Shown in pieces: positions 41,466 to 51,457 of a stretch of 54,174 bases of DNA. The notes under the pieces were generated by a model. It was not told the origin of the DNA. It made no database searches and worked only from the letters and a program-made list of their open reading frames with translations. This stretch comes from Triparma columacea (taxonomy: Eukaryota > Sar > Bolidophyceae > Parmales > Triparmaceae). Position numbers and translations under genes: made by a program. Position 1 is the first letter of the stretch. Every line of letters starts with the position of its first letter. The stretch is taken from the NCBI GenBank assembly GCA_030267965.1, contig BRYA01000582.1, forward strand, positions 1 to 54,174. The letters run 5' to 3'.

Positions 41466-42776
41466 ATGAGCGAAGGCCAGCCAAGAACTATTTCGCCCCG
41501 AAAAGCTTGCTTTTCAGAAAAATTGGGCCAGATTTATTTGCTTCAAAAACTTGCTACTTGTTACTGGAAGCAATCAACAAGCTACGTGCCTGCCGGCATA
41601 TCGGTGTTCAGTGAGAAGATAGCGTCAGACATGGACAAGTTTGCGCCAAGTACCACCACAGTAATTGATGACATCAAGGTGGAAGAATGGGCAGAATCAG
41701 GAATCCTTCCTGGGTTTCAAGGACACACACAGCACAAGGGTACAACGACAGTGGACGGTATCGAGGAAGCGGGAAACGGGGAGTTGGTTGAAGTTGGTAA
41801 CGTGGTACAGCATGATCTGCTTGTTTGCCAACCATGTTATGAGGATGAGGAGGTTATTGTTGAAAGGAAGACTAACAGCAGGAGTAAGGAGGGAAAGAGA
41901 GAAACGAGAATGGAATACAATGATGACAATGGCGAAGAAGACTACGACGAGGACGATGACTCTTGGGATAGTGATGGTAATGGTGGTGAAAATGATGACG
42001 ATGAATATGAGCCTGAGTATGAAAAGAAGACTCAGTACGGTGGGTATGAGAAGAAGTCTCAGTACGGTATTAGCACAATAGGGAGTTCCCTGTGGTATAC
42101 ATGCCCGCAAGAAGGATGTGACTATAAGGGGAAGAGGAGAGGCCATATCAAGACCCACCTTGCTCATTTTCACGGCATTGGCGTAACCTGGCATTCATGC
42201 CCGCAAGAAGGGTGTGAATATAAGGCGAAACAGAGAGGCGATATCAAGGATCACCTTGCTAATATTCACGACATTGGCGTAAGGTGGCATAGATGCCCGC
42301 AAGAAGGGTGTGAGTATAAGGCGAAGAAGGGAAGCAGCATCAAGTTACACCTTGCTAGTATTCACGATATTGGCGTGACGTGGCATCCATGCCCGCAAGA
42401 AGGGTGTGAATATAAGGCGAAGCGGACAGGCACTATCAAGCTCCACCTTGCTCATATTCACGATATTGGCGTAACATGGCATTCATGCCCGCAAGAGGGA
42501 TGTGAGTATAAGGCGAAGGAGAGATCCAGCATCAGGCAGCACCTAGCTAATATTCACAATATTGGGGTAAAATGGCATACGTGCCCGCACGAAGGGTGCG
42601 AATATAAGACGAAGCAAAGAAGGAATATGAAGAATCACATTTCTCGTTTTCACAGCGAAAATATTGTTGTTGAAGATTTGGATGTGGTACGGCATGAATT
42701 GCTTGTATGCCAACCATGTGATGAGGATGAGGATGTGGAGGTTGTTGCTGAAGGGATGACCAACAGCAGGAGGTGA
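41466..42776 (+). CDS. Six-finger C2H2-type zinc-finger protein
   Basis: A single-exon frame of 436 residues. Six fingers (nt about 42099-42650) of strict 31-residue period have the form CPQEGCEYKAK...HLANIHDIGV, i.e. C-x4-C-x12-H-x4-H, with WH starting most units; spacing differs from classic DNA-binding fingers. Before them lies an acidic stretch (EEDYDEDDDSWDSD) with a doubled YEKK(T/S)QYG. A VV(Q/R)H(D/E)LLVCQPC motif occurs on both sides of the finger array. It is probably a nucleic-acid-binding protein; target unknown. The stop codon is part of AGGTGAGA, a perfect donor, so the gene may splice to a short downstream exon (acceptor ACAG at about 42793), adding only a few residues. Confidence 0.8.
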   Translation: MSEGQPRTISPRKACFSEKLGQIYLLQKLATCYWKQSTSYVPAGISVFSEKIASDMDKFAPSTTTVIDDIKVEEWAESGILPGFQGHTQHKGTTTVDGIEEAGNGELVEVGNVVQHDLLVCQPCYEDEEVIVERKTNSRSKEGKRETRMEYNDDNGEEDYDEDDDSWDSDGNGGENDDDEYEPEYEKKTQYGGYEKKSQYGISTIGSSLWYTCPQEGCDYKGKRRGHIKTHLAHFHGIGVTWHSCPQEGCEYKAKQRGDIKDHLANIHDIGVRWHRCPQEGCEYKAKKGSSIKLHLASIHDIGVTWHPCPQEGCEYKAKRTGTIKLHLAHIHDIGVTWHSCPQEGCEYKAKERSSIRQHLANIHNIGVKWHTCPHEGCEYKTKQRRNMKNHISRFHSENIVVEDLDVVRHELLVCQPCDEDEDVEVVAEGMTNSRR

Positions 42777-43095
42777 GAAAGAGAGAATTCACAGTGACAT
42801 GAAATCCTAAGTAAAATAAATCAGAGTTGAAGCAATCTTTTGCTTAAATATTTTGATTCATCTTATATTGTTACACAAATAGAGTGGAAGCATGCCTAAA
42901 CGAACCACGCTAAACAGGACAAACAAAAGTGATTTTTTTTCCATCCAAAAGCCCGATCCTTTTCTCAAAAATCTTTCCAATTCATTTCGATTTTAACCCA
43001 ATTTAACACGCCTTCCTCCACCCAAATCTCTACCCTAGCCTCCTAGTATACCAATTTGCCGTAAATTCCACGGCTGCTGTATCAGTAATCAAAAC
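42777..43095. other. Intergenic region, zinc-finger 3' end and SelO promoter
   Basis: About 320 bp with AATAAA at 42815-42820, likely the poly(A) signal of the zinc-finger gene, and otherwise AT-rich sequence with no gene. Confidence 0.4.
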
Positions 43096-43576
43096 ATGAG
43101 GATTAAACACATCGCATTGACATCTTCCGCGATTAGGAATCATCATCCACTGCATTCTTCACTATATTCTACCTTCCCAACAACATCACGTACACCATCT
43201 CCATTTACTTCAATATCAAACACGAAAATTGTCAAATTTTTGACGCCAGAGCAACTATCCAAAGAGGAAGATGCCCATTTCGACTCTTACATGAAAAATG
43301 GAAAGCTACCTCGCACAGTGACCAACTGTCACTACGTAACCATCCCCCCTCCCTCCCCTCCCGCCCCCCATCCTTACCTCGTAGCCTGCTCTCCCTCCTC
43401 TGCCACCCTCCTATCCTTGGATCCTACCTCCCTTCCCCTCCAAACCCTCGCAGGGGATGCCGAGGGGTTAGCAACGGTTTACGGGTGCCACTGTGGGACG
43501 GAGTACTTCGGACAACTGGGGGACGGGAGGGCGGTCACCATAACCGAACACGAGGGATATGAGATTCAGGTGAGAG

Positions 43577-43610
<34 letters not shown>

Positions 43611-44986
43611 GTTAGACCAAGCGGATGTCACTCCATGTTCAACAAAGGGTCGACCTTCTTACCCCTCCCCCTCCCAAGCTAAAGGGCAGTACACAAACTC
43701 CCTTCAGTCGTGGTTTCGACGGCAAGGCCACCCTCCGTGGTTGCGTTCGCGAGCTCCTAGGTTGCGAGGGTCTCTCCGGTCTCAACGTTCCCACCACACT
43801 CTCCCTCTCAGTCATCGGTACTGGGGAGATAATCGAAAGGCCCTGGTACTCTAACAATGACCAACCAAGGAATACGGGGAGGAAGTTCCCACCGATGCAC
43901 ATGGGGAGGGAGAGGGCGGCGGTGCTCACGAGGCTGGCGAAGAGCTTCCTTAGGATGGGGCACTTCGAGATACACTGGCTGAGAGGGGAGTCCGAGGAGC
44001 TCAGGAAACTCGTTTTGCACGGGATGGACGTGTTGGATATAGGAGACTACGACGGTGACTGGAACGTCAGGGTCAAGGAGTTCGTCAACGAGGTTTCAAG
44101 GAGGCAGGCGTACCTCGTGGCATCCTGGCTGAGGGTCGGGTACTGCCAGGGTAACATGAACTCGGACAACACTGCAGTTACGGGCGTCACATTGGACCTG
44201 GGACCTTTCGCATTCGTCGACAAGTACAGTAGGGATTTTCAGCCGTTCACGAGCGACGGGGGTGGGAGGTTCGGACTTTGCATGCAGCCGAGTGCGGCGC
44301 TAACTGCGGTCAAGGTGTGGGCCACGGCTGTCGGGGCGTGCGTGGAGGGGGGGGGAGGGGGGGAGGAGATTGCAATGGAAGCGGAAAGGACATTCAGGGA
44401 AGCTTTCGAGAAAGAGTGGAGGGAGGTACGGAGGAGGAAGCTGGGGTTCGAAACGTACACAGCCAGGGTAGGGGACCTTTGGGGGGGGCTGGAGGAGCTC
44501 ATGGAGAGGACGAAACACGGGGTTGACTTCACTGTGCTGTTCGCGAGCATGGTCAACGTGGGGACGGGGGGGGCGGGGGTGGAGGAAGGGTGGGAGGCAA
44601 TCAGGGAGGCCTTCTACGCTCTCGACGAGGCCCCCGGTGGCAGGGTCGAGGAGGAGGATGAGTGGAAGGTTTGGTTAAGGGAGTACCTTGAGGCCATTGA
44701 GGCCGAGGGAGGGAGGGGAGAGGGGAGGGTGGACATCATGACGGGGGCGAACCCACTGGTCGTACCGAGGAATTGGATCATGTACGAGTGCTACGAAAAG
44801 GCGGGGGGGGGACCTCTAGCGGAGGGGGAGGGGGGGGGGGGGGAGGACAAGGACTTTGAGAAAATTCGGGACATGATGGAGGTAGTGGCGAACCCGTACC
44901 AGATTTACGGGGGGGTGGACGAAAGAATATACGGGAGGACGCCGAAGGAATACGTGGGGAAACCCGGCCTGGCGTTCCTTAGCTGA
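43096..44986 (+). CDS. SelO/YdiU-family protein adenylyltransferase (pseudokinase)
   Basis: Exons 43096-43569 and 43679-44986 (intron 43570-43678, phase 0, joining EIQ to LKGSTQTPFSRGFDG) encode 593 residues. The N-terminus (basic, Ser-rich, no acid for 40 residues) fits a mitochondrial presequence, where SelO acts. Motifs: FGQLGDGRA, LKGSTQTPFSR, HMGRERAAV, YCQGNMNSDN and LDLGPFAFVD. SelO transfers AMP to Ser/Thr/Tyr of target proteins in redox control (known). The loop reads CQGNMNSDN rather than the common HGVxNTDN, pointing to a second SelO subgroup. Human SelO has selenocysteine near its C-terminus; here the end (KPGLAFLS) has neither Sec nor Cys. Intron 1 starts with a GA repeat. Confidence 0.88.
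43571..43610 (+). repeat. GA microsatellite in the SelO intron
   Basis: A run of GAGA after the donor of the SelO intron, including GCGAGAGAG units. Confidence 0.8.
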
Positions 44987-45264
44987 TCGAGCTAAAAAAG
45001 CGGTTTCAGAAAGGGGGGAAGGATAAAGGGGGATGCGAGAAAAAGATACTGCGAGTGATGACGCGAGGGGCTACCAAGCACCTCGTCGAGAGTCGCAGCT
45101 CTTTCGTGTCCCCCAATTCTAACCCCCCCTGGGAACCGTCCGGTTGTTCGTTATGTAATGTTAACAACTGTAATTTTGAATAGCTACAGGCCCTGGGTTA
45201 CGTTAATTGTCGCATTGTATTTCCCTCGGGCACATATTTCTCTTATCCCCTAAAAAGGGGTCCG

Positions 45265-46352
45265 TCAGAGGAGCTTTTTACTCTTGAACCACCTTCTTAG
45301 CCACCATAGCTGCACGGCGCTGAAGCCTAGGAGCCCCATGATGGAGCAACAGGAGAATCTAATGATCCGACGGTTCGTGGACTCCGAGGTTTTATGCATG
45401 CGAACTTCGCGGTTCTTGAGGTAATTGAACTGGGAATTGGTGGTGGGGCGAAGTTTTTGAAGGGCTCTGTGTTAGAATCCCCACTCAAAAGTACCCCCCT
45501 CGTTCCCTCTCAGCGCCACCCTTTGCCTCACCTCCTGCACAATACTTCTTGCCGTCTCCTGCGCCATATTCAGGTGTTTCTGCAGGCCGCTAATGTGCAT
45601 CTTGCTGAGCTTCTCGGCGGAGGGGGGGGAGACAGCCTTCTCCTCCATGTGCCAGCCGATCACGCCCCCGTTGCCGTACCGGGAGCTGGCGGTGAAACAG
45701 AGCTCGAAGTTGAAGTCACCTGAAGTGTGGGGGGGGGGGAGGGCAGGGTGGGAAGGTGAGCAATGCTGCGACCAGTTTGGCCCATTTTTTGGGCCCGCTT
45801 CGGTCTACTTTGGTCCGCTTCGGCACCGCCTGCCCATTTCTATTTCTTTCTTTCTTGCGTGCATTCTATCAGTTTCTTTCGTTCTTCCTTTCTTCTTCTC
45901 TTTTCTCTCTCACCTGTGCGCTGCTTTTGCACCTTGTCCTTAAATAATTCGTACATGCTCTCTACCCTAATGGTTGGCACGTCCTTATTGTCAATCTTGA
46001 CCAGTTCCTTCAAGAGCCTATCGTCCCCTGCGAGGATCTCCACCGTGTAGGTGGTGGTGGTGGCTGTTGCTGAGACCTCCTTATTGGAGCGGGCTTTCTT
46101 CTCATTTCCTGATGGCCATGAGGGAGGAAGGAAAGTCATTGATATATCTGTTGAGGGTAGCAACGAGGAGTACATGCACTGTGGGTCGAAGGGTGGAATA
46201 GGGGGAGAAAATGAGGAGGGAGTATCGGGGAAAGGTGCGGGAGATGGTCTTTTACTCACTCTCCTTTCTCCCCTTTTTGTCATACTTAGGGTATACAGCT
46301 CTCCATCAGCACACAGTGCGATGAAAAGAAGGACTACAAGGAAGGGTCTCAT
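45265..46352 (-). CDS. p24/TMED (emp24/GOLD) cargo receptor
   Basis: Exons 45914-46352, 45532-45719 and 45265-45429 join in phase to 263 residues. ATG at 46352 begins a signal peptide (MRPFLVVLLFIALC). The GOLD domain holds the two Cys of the family (DPQC and FELCF), after a Pro/Ser-rich loop of about 45 residues that is longer than usual. A coiled coil (ISGLQKHLNMAQETARSIVQE, FNYLKNREVRMHKTSEST) precedes one transmembrane helix and the tail WFKSKKLL, a dilysine KKxx signal for COPI retrieval. p24 proteins sort cargo between ER and Golgi. The length is slightly above the usual 200-230 because of the loop. Confidence 0.88.
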
Positions 46353-46518
46353 TTTCGGTGAGACCAAACAAAAGTGCTCTGGGGTCGGGGTCAAAAAGGG
46401 TCTGCTGGATATGGGCCACATTGAAAATCTTCCGTTACGCGGCGCTCATCCTATTTAAGGGCCGCAAGCCCAAGGCAGGCGCTCGCACTTACTTGTAACT
46501 TGTCGCGATCTGCCTAAT

Positions 46519-46555
46519 CGTCTAAATAAAACTATTTCAAATATTCAAATGCAAT
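46519..46555. repeat. 37-bp dispersed repeat, copy 1
   Basis: Begins CGTCTAAATAAAACTATTTC and ends AATGCAAT. An identical copy is at 51415-51451. This copy lies in the 293-bp interval between the TMED start and the 3' end of the MBD-like gene. Confidence 0.9.
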
Positions 46556-46645
46556 GTGTGTTGCCTTCCGTGTGCACGTCACACTGTGTACTCGCCCCTG
46601 CTTCTTTCGCGGTTTGGGGGGGAGGGGGGCAATGCTTTTCGAACC

Positions 46646-49600
46646 TCACCTCTTCCTTTTCTTGGACACATCAGGCGCACCAGGAAGATTGAGCCAACGA
46701 GCAACTTGGGGGCGATTTTGAAACCTCTCTCCCTCCTTCGAATAGTAGAGCCAATTTTTTGACGTATTGCGTCTAGCAGACCAGCCCTCGAGTAGATCTC
46801 GCGTCCCACCACATGAGATGACATACGAAACGAGCTTCTCAAGGGCCTCATACGCGAGCTTCTCGAGGGGGCCATACGTCTGAGGGGACTGCTCAACTTT
46901 CGGGGCACCAGGGAGCTTGAGCCAACGAGCAACATCGGGGCGACAATGGAACTTGCTTCCATTCTTCGATTCGTACTGCCAACTTCCTTGCGTATCACGT
47001 CTAGTAGACCAGCCCTCGAGTAGATCTCGCGTCCCACCACATAAAACGACATACGAGGCGAGCTCCTGAAGGGCCTCAGACGAGTTGAGCTTTCTATTGC
47101 TGGACTGCCTAACTTTCGGGGCACCAGGGAGCTTGAGCCAACGAGTAACTTGGGGGCGATTATAGAACCTCTCTCCCTCCTTTGAATGGTAGCACCATGC
47201 TCCTGACGATTCAAAGTAACGTCTAGCAGACCAGCCCTCGAGTGAATCTCGCTTCCCACCACATGAGATGACATAGGAGACGAGGTTCTCAAGGGCCTCG
47301 TCCGAGGCTAGCTTATCAAGGGCCTCATCCGATCTGAGCTTCTCAAGGGCCTCATCCGATCTGAGCTTTTCAAGGGCCTCATCCGATCTGAGAGAGCTTC
47401 TCAGGGACTCCTGACGCTCCGTAGACGTGCGCTGCACAACCTTCGGGGCACCAGGGAGCTGGAGCCAACGAGCAACTTCGGGGCGACTTTTGAAGCTCTT
47501 TCCCTCCTTCGAATAGTAGTGCCATGCTCCTGACGGGTAACGTTCAGCAGACCAGCCGTTGACTAGATCTCGCTTCCCACCACATGAGATGACGTAAGAG
47601 GCCAGCTTCTCAAGTTCTTCATCCGAGGCGAGCTTATCAAGGGCCTCATCCGATCTGAGCTTCTCAAGGGCCTCATCCGATCTGAGCTTCTCAAGGGCCT
47701 CATTTGAGGCGAGAGAGCTTCTCAGGGACTCCTGACGCTCCGTAGACGTGCGCTGCACAACCTTCGGGGCACCAGGGAGCTGGAGCCAACGAGCAACTTC
47801 GGGGCGACTTTGGAACCTCTTTCCCTCCTTCGAATAGTAGAGCCAATTTTTTGACGTATCACGTCTAGTAGACCAGCCCTCGAGTAGATCTCGCTTTCCA
47901 CCACATGAGATGACAAACGAAACGAGCTTCTCAAGAGCCTCATACGCGAGCTTCTCGAGGGGCCCATACGAGGCGAGTTTGCTGGACTGCTCAACTTTCG
48001 GGGCACCAGGGAGCTTGAGCCAACGAGCAACTTCGGGGCGACTTTGGAACCTCTCTCCCTCCTTCGAATAGTAGAGCCAGCTGGTTCCTGATGAGTTGCG
48101 TCTAGCAGACCAGCCCTCGAGTGAATCTCGCTTCCCACCACATGAGATGACAAACGAAACGAGCTTCTCAAGGGCCTCATCGAGCTTCTCGAGGGGCCCA
48201 TAAGAGGCGAGTTTGCTGGACTGCTCAACTTTCGGAGCACCAGGGAGCTCGAGCCAACGAGCAACATCGGGGCGATATCTGAAGCAAGTTCCATTCTTCG
48301 AAAAGTAGTTCCAAGTTTTTGACGTATTACGTCTAGTAGACCAGCCCTCGAGTAGATCTCGCGTCCCACCACATGAGATGACATACGAGGCGAGCTTCTC
48401 AAGGGCCTCCTTACACTCCTCAGGCGACGCAATATTTTCGCTAGTGCGCTGCTGCATCGGGGCACCAGGGAGCTTGAGCCAACGAGCAACTTCGGGGCGA
48501 CTTGTGAACCATTTTCCCTCCTTCGAACAGTAGTGCCATGTTCCTGACTCTTGGTAACGTCTAGCAGACCAGCCGTTGACTAGATCTTGCTCTCCACCAC
48601 ATAAAACGACATAAGAGGCGAGCTCCTGAAGGGCCTCAGACGAGTTGAGCTTTCTATTGCTGGACTGCTCAACTCTCGGGGCACCAGGGAGCTTGAGCCA
48701 ACGAGCAACTTCGGGGCGACTTTGGAACCTCTCTCCCTCCTTCGAAATGTAGTGCCATGCTCCTGTTGGGTAACGTCTAGCAGACCAGCCCTCGAGTGAA
48801 TCTCGCTTCCCACCACATGAGATGACAAACGAAACGAGCTTCTCAAGGGCCTCATACGCGAGCTTCTCGAGGGGCCCATACGCGAGCTTCTCAGGGGACT
48901 TCTGACGCTTTGTAGACGTGACACCCATCGGAATTTCATTACTCTTCTTAGCCCTCTTATTTTTCCGTGTTGGTGCGAAGTCCTTGAACAAGTCATGACA
49001 CAATTCCTCCACCTCCTCTTCTTCCTGGTTGTCTTCGCTACTCTTCTTAGCCCTCTTATTTTTCTGTGTTGGTTCGATGTCCTTGAACTCTGCGCCCGCG
49101 TATCCGGTGCCTGTCGCGCCTCCATCAAGCGACGCAATTATCACCTCCTGGCTTTGGCTGCTCAGCGGCCTTCCCCTTGGGACGAGCTTGAGCGCCTCGT
49201 TAGCATCGTCCAAGAGAGCCTGCTCTTCCTCCTTGTCCTTCTTCACAAGCCTCTTGACCTCAATCGTGGCCTTGGCGACCAACTTCCTGAGAGCTAGCTT
49301 CCAAATGCTGGCGCTTTCGGCGCTGCGACGAGCGAGGCGATTGTGATGACCAGTGAGATGGCGGTGAGAGCGAGGCAATGGCGACGCAAGAGCGACGGAG
49401 GAGCGCAACGAGGCGATATTGAGGGCGCCTCTTGTAGACAAAACGGGTAACCCTACTCATTCGTGTAATTCGTACCTGAACGTGTCGTCCTGGGCTTCGA
49501 CTATGGTCATCCAAGCCTCCGTTACAGAGAAAAGGTCGTCGATGGCGGGGTGGTGACCCTTTGCCTTGTCGCGGAGGTTGTCCCTGAAGTATTGGCGAGT

Positions 49601-50890
49601 CTACGAGGGGAGCGAGAAAGTGTTTGGCGAGGGAATGATTAGTTGTTGTGTCATGTGCAGAGGTCGCCACATTCTCCTCCTCGCTCACCTTTTCCATGAC
49701 GTAACGAGGGTCGTTAACAACCGCATACACCGTTTGGTTGCTCCTATCTGCACCCTTAGCCTTTTTCGATGGCTTCGACGGCTTCGACGGCTTCGACGAC
49801 TTCGACGACTCCTTCTCGAATACGTTGTCGTCAAGCAGCCTTCCAGCCTCGAGGAATCTGCAACCGACCAAGGAAAGGACGGAAAGGAGGGCGACCTGGT
49901 GGGTATACCTGCAAGGGCAAGGGGATGGAGGGGGGGGGGGGGGGGATGAGGGGGCTGGTTCTGGCGAGCGGGATACTGGTCAATCGGATGACACTGTGTA
50001 CACACGGGCAATCAACCCTCCCCCCCCCTCCTCACTACCCTCTCACCTACACCGGCTCTTTGAGTCCAGGGAGCCACTTTCTTTAACGAGGGGCAACAGC
50101 GCCCTCCCCATGCTCCGGTATATATTATTCCCCGGGTGTAGGTTGGACTGGTACAAAAGGGGTGGTGGTGGGGATTAGTGAACGCAGCGAAGTTTAATTG
50201 TAGATGACCCATCACACTCGTTCTCACCTTCCCACCGCGTTCGCACAGAATATCGAGGGGCTTAGGGTCAGATATGACGGTTACGGGGGGGAGGCCTTCC
50301 TCGTTCTCGTCCTCTTTGTCGTGAGCACTACACTCTCTTTTCCTCTCCTTCTTTGACAATCCCTGCCTCTTCTGCCTCTGCATGCAGACGGCATGGGAAA
50401 CGTGGTACGCCAAGCCACTTTGATATTTGAAGGTCTTGAAGCAGTGAGGGCACTGCGGTAAGGAGGTGGAGGGACCTTCGGGAAGTCTGACAGGAAAAGA
50501 GGAGGAGGAGACTTTGATCTGCGGCGAGGGCGTAGTAGTTTAGAATCGCACGAAGGGTCGTCATGTTCGCGTGTAGGCGTTGTCGCTCCTTCCCCTTCTC
50601 CTCCCCCCCCCCAAACTCACATCATTGATTGAGACCACGTCATCTTCCATTAGGGACGTATCATAAGACGACTTCAGGGGCGATATAACAGGCGAGCATC
50701 TCCCAGCAAAGACCTTCGCCCCCGGCCCGGGCCTAGGCACACGACCGTCATGGCACAATTCCTCCACCTCCTCTTCTTCCTTGTTGTCTTCACTAGCGTC
50801 GTCGTCGTCGTCGTCGTCGTCGTCATCTTCAGAGATTGAGAACGTGTCTGAGACAATGTCATAGGTGATCACCGTGTATTTGACGTTCAT
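46646..50890 (-). CDS. Nuclear protein with zinc finger and nine MBD-like tandem repeats
   Basis: Exons 50621-50890, 50228-50518, 50047-50147, 49689-49908, 49476-49600 and 46646-49322 join in phase to 1,227 residues. Exon 1 has ten Asp in a row and EEEEVEELCHD, a motif repeated in exon 6, which supports one gene. Exon 2 has a C2H2-like finger (CPHCFKTF...YHVSH). Exon 6 carries basic clusters (KNKRAKKS, twice) and nine repeats (about 500-1220), each with (F/Y)VISCGGKRD, GWS(A/T)RR, WxYYSKEG.RF and RPEVARWLKLPGAP. The GW...Y...G..FRS...V..YL layout resembles methyl-CpG-binding (MBD/TAM) domains; DNA binding is inferred, not shown. The C-terminus SKKRKR is a likely NLS. The intron 49323-49475 is chosen over a 45-nt alternative because its acceptor (CTCGTCGCAG) matches others here. 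The 3' end has a decamer EALEKL(R)SD repeat between units. Confidence 0.72.
46700..48940 (-). repeat. Nine tandem coding units of the MBD-like gene, with 30-bp spacer repeats
   Basis: The units are close in DNA sequence (e.g. TCGGGGCGACTT, GGGGCACCAGGGAGCTTGAG recurring) and differ mainly in spacer length. Between some units are 2-4 copies of a 30-bp block coding DEALEKLRS. Such repeats can expand or contract by unequal crossover. Confidence 0.85.
50803..50826. repeat. GTC triplet run (poly-Asp coding)
   Basis: Eight or more GTC triplets on the + strand encode an Asp run in exon 1 of the MBD-like gene. Confidence 0.85.
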
Positions 50891-51457
50891 GACCTTTATG
50901 TTGTGTAATCGAGGGTGTTATGATAGCAATGAGACTGTGTTAAAGAGGCTAAGTAGCTCAGGAGGGTTAGTGTGGTGTGATTGACAAAGAACAAGGGAGA
51001 GGGATGGAAGGAGAGGATTTTCTTAGTGGTTGATACTCGGTTGAGGCCAAACCGTCTCGTAGAAAGTGTTGACATAGGTTACACTGAGCCATGGAGGCGA
51101 CAGGATGACCGAAAGAGACCCTGTCATAGGCTGGAAGGAGTTTGGCCTGGCGAGATGACGCCTCAAGGAGAGGGGAAATAACTTGAAGTTGGACGTGAAT
51201 AGGAGATAAAAATCAACGAGAGGACAAAATACAACTGGTGAAATCATTGAAAAGGGTCATCATTGTCATTGTTGTCCGCCTTTACCTTAAAGGAACCTAT
51301 CTAACTGGAATTCTGGAATTGGACCTCGAATTTGATCTGGGATTTGGGACTGAAATTGGATTGGGAAAACAACCTTGTACACACACACACCGCGCGATTA
51401 AGCAGCTTCCTAAACGTCTAAATAAAACTATTTCAAATATTCAAATGCAATAAGAGA
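50891..51457. other. Intergenic region upstream of the MBD-like gene
   Basis: About 570 bp between the start of the MBD-like gene and the stop of the bestrophin-like gene. It holds the second copy of the 37-bp repeat at its right end and a CA run (51379-51391). I see no gene. Confidence 0.4.
51415..51451. repeat. 37-bp dispersed repeat, copy 2
   Basis: Identical to 46519-46555 and placed 6 bp beyond the stop codon of the bestrophin-like gene. Both copies lie just 3' of a minus-strand gene. Confidence 0.9.

Noticed and set aside
45000..45200. Possible tRNA or small RNA between SelO and TMED
   Set aside because: Short GC-rich inverted stretches do not build a cloverleaf or the conserved tRNA loops.
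46700..48940. Repeat-rich stretch as a transposon
   Set aside because: The repeats stay in one frame across nine protein units and there is no transposase or terminal repeat.
49431..49475. 45-nt intron linking the zinc-finger exons to the MBD-like frame at 49430
   Set aside because: It also fits the phase but is much shorter than other introns; the acceptor at 49323 has the CTCGTCGCAG form seen elsewhere.
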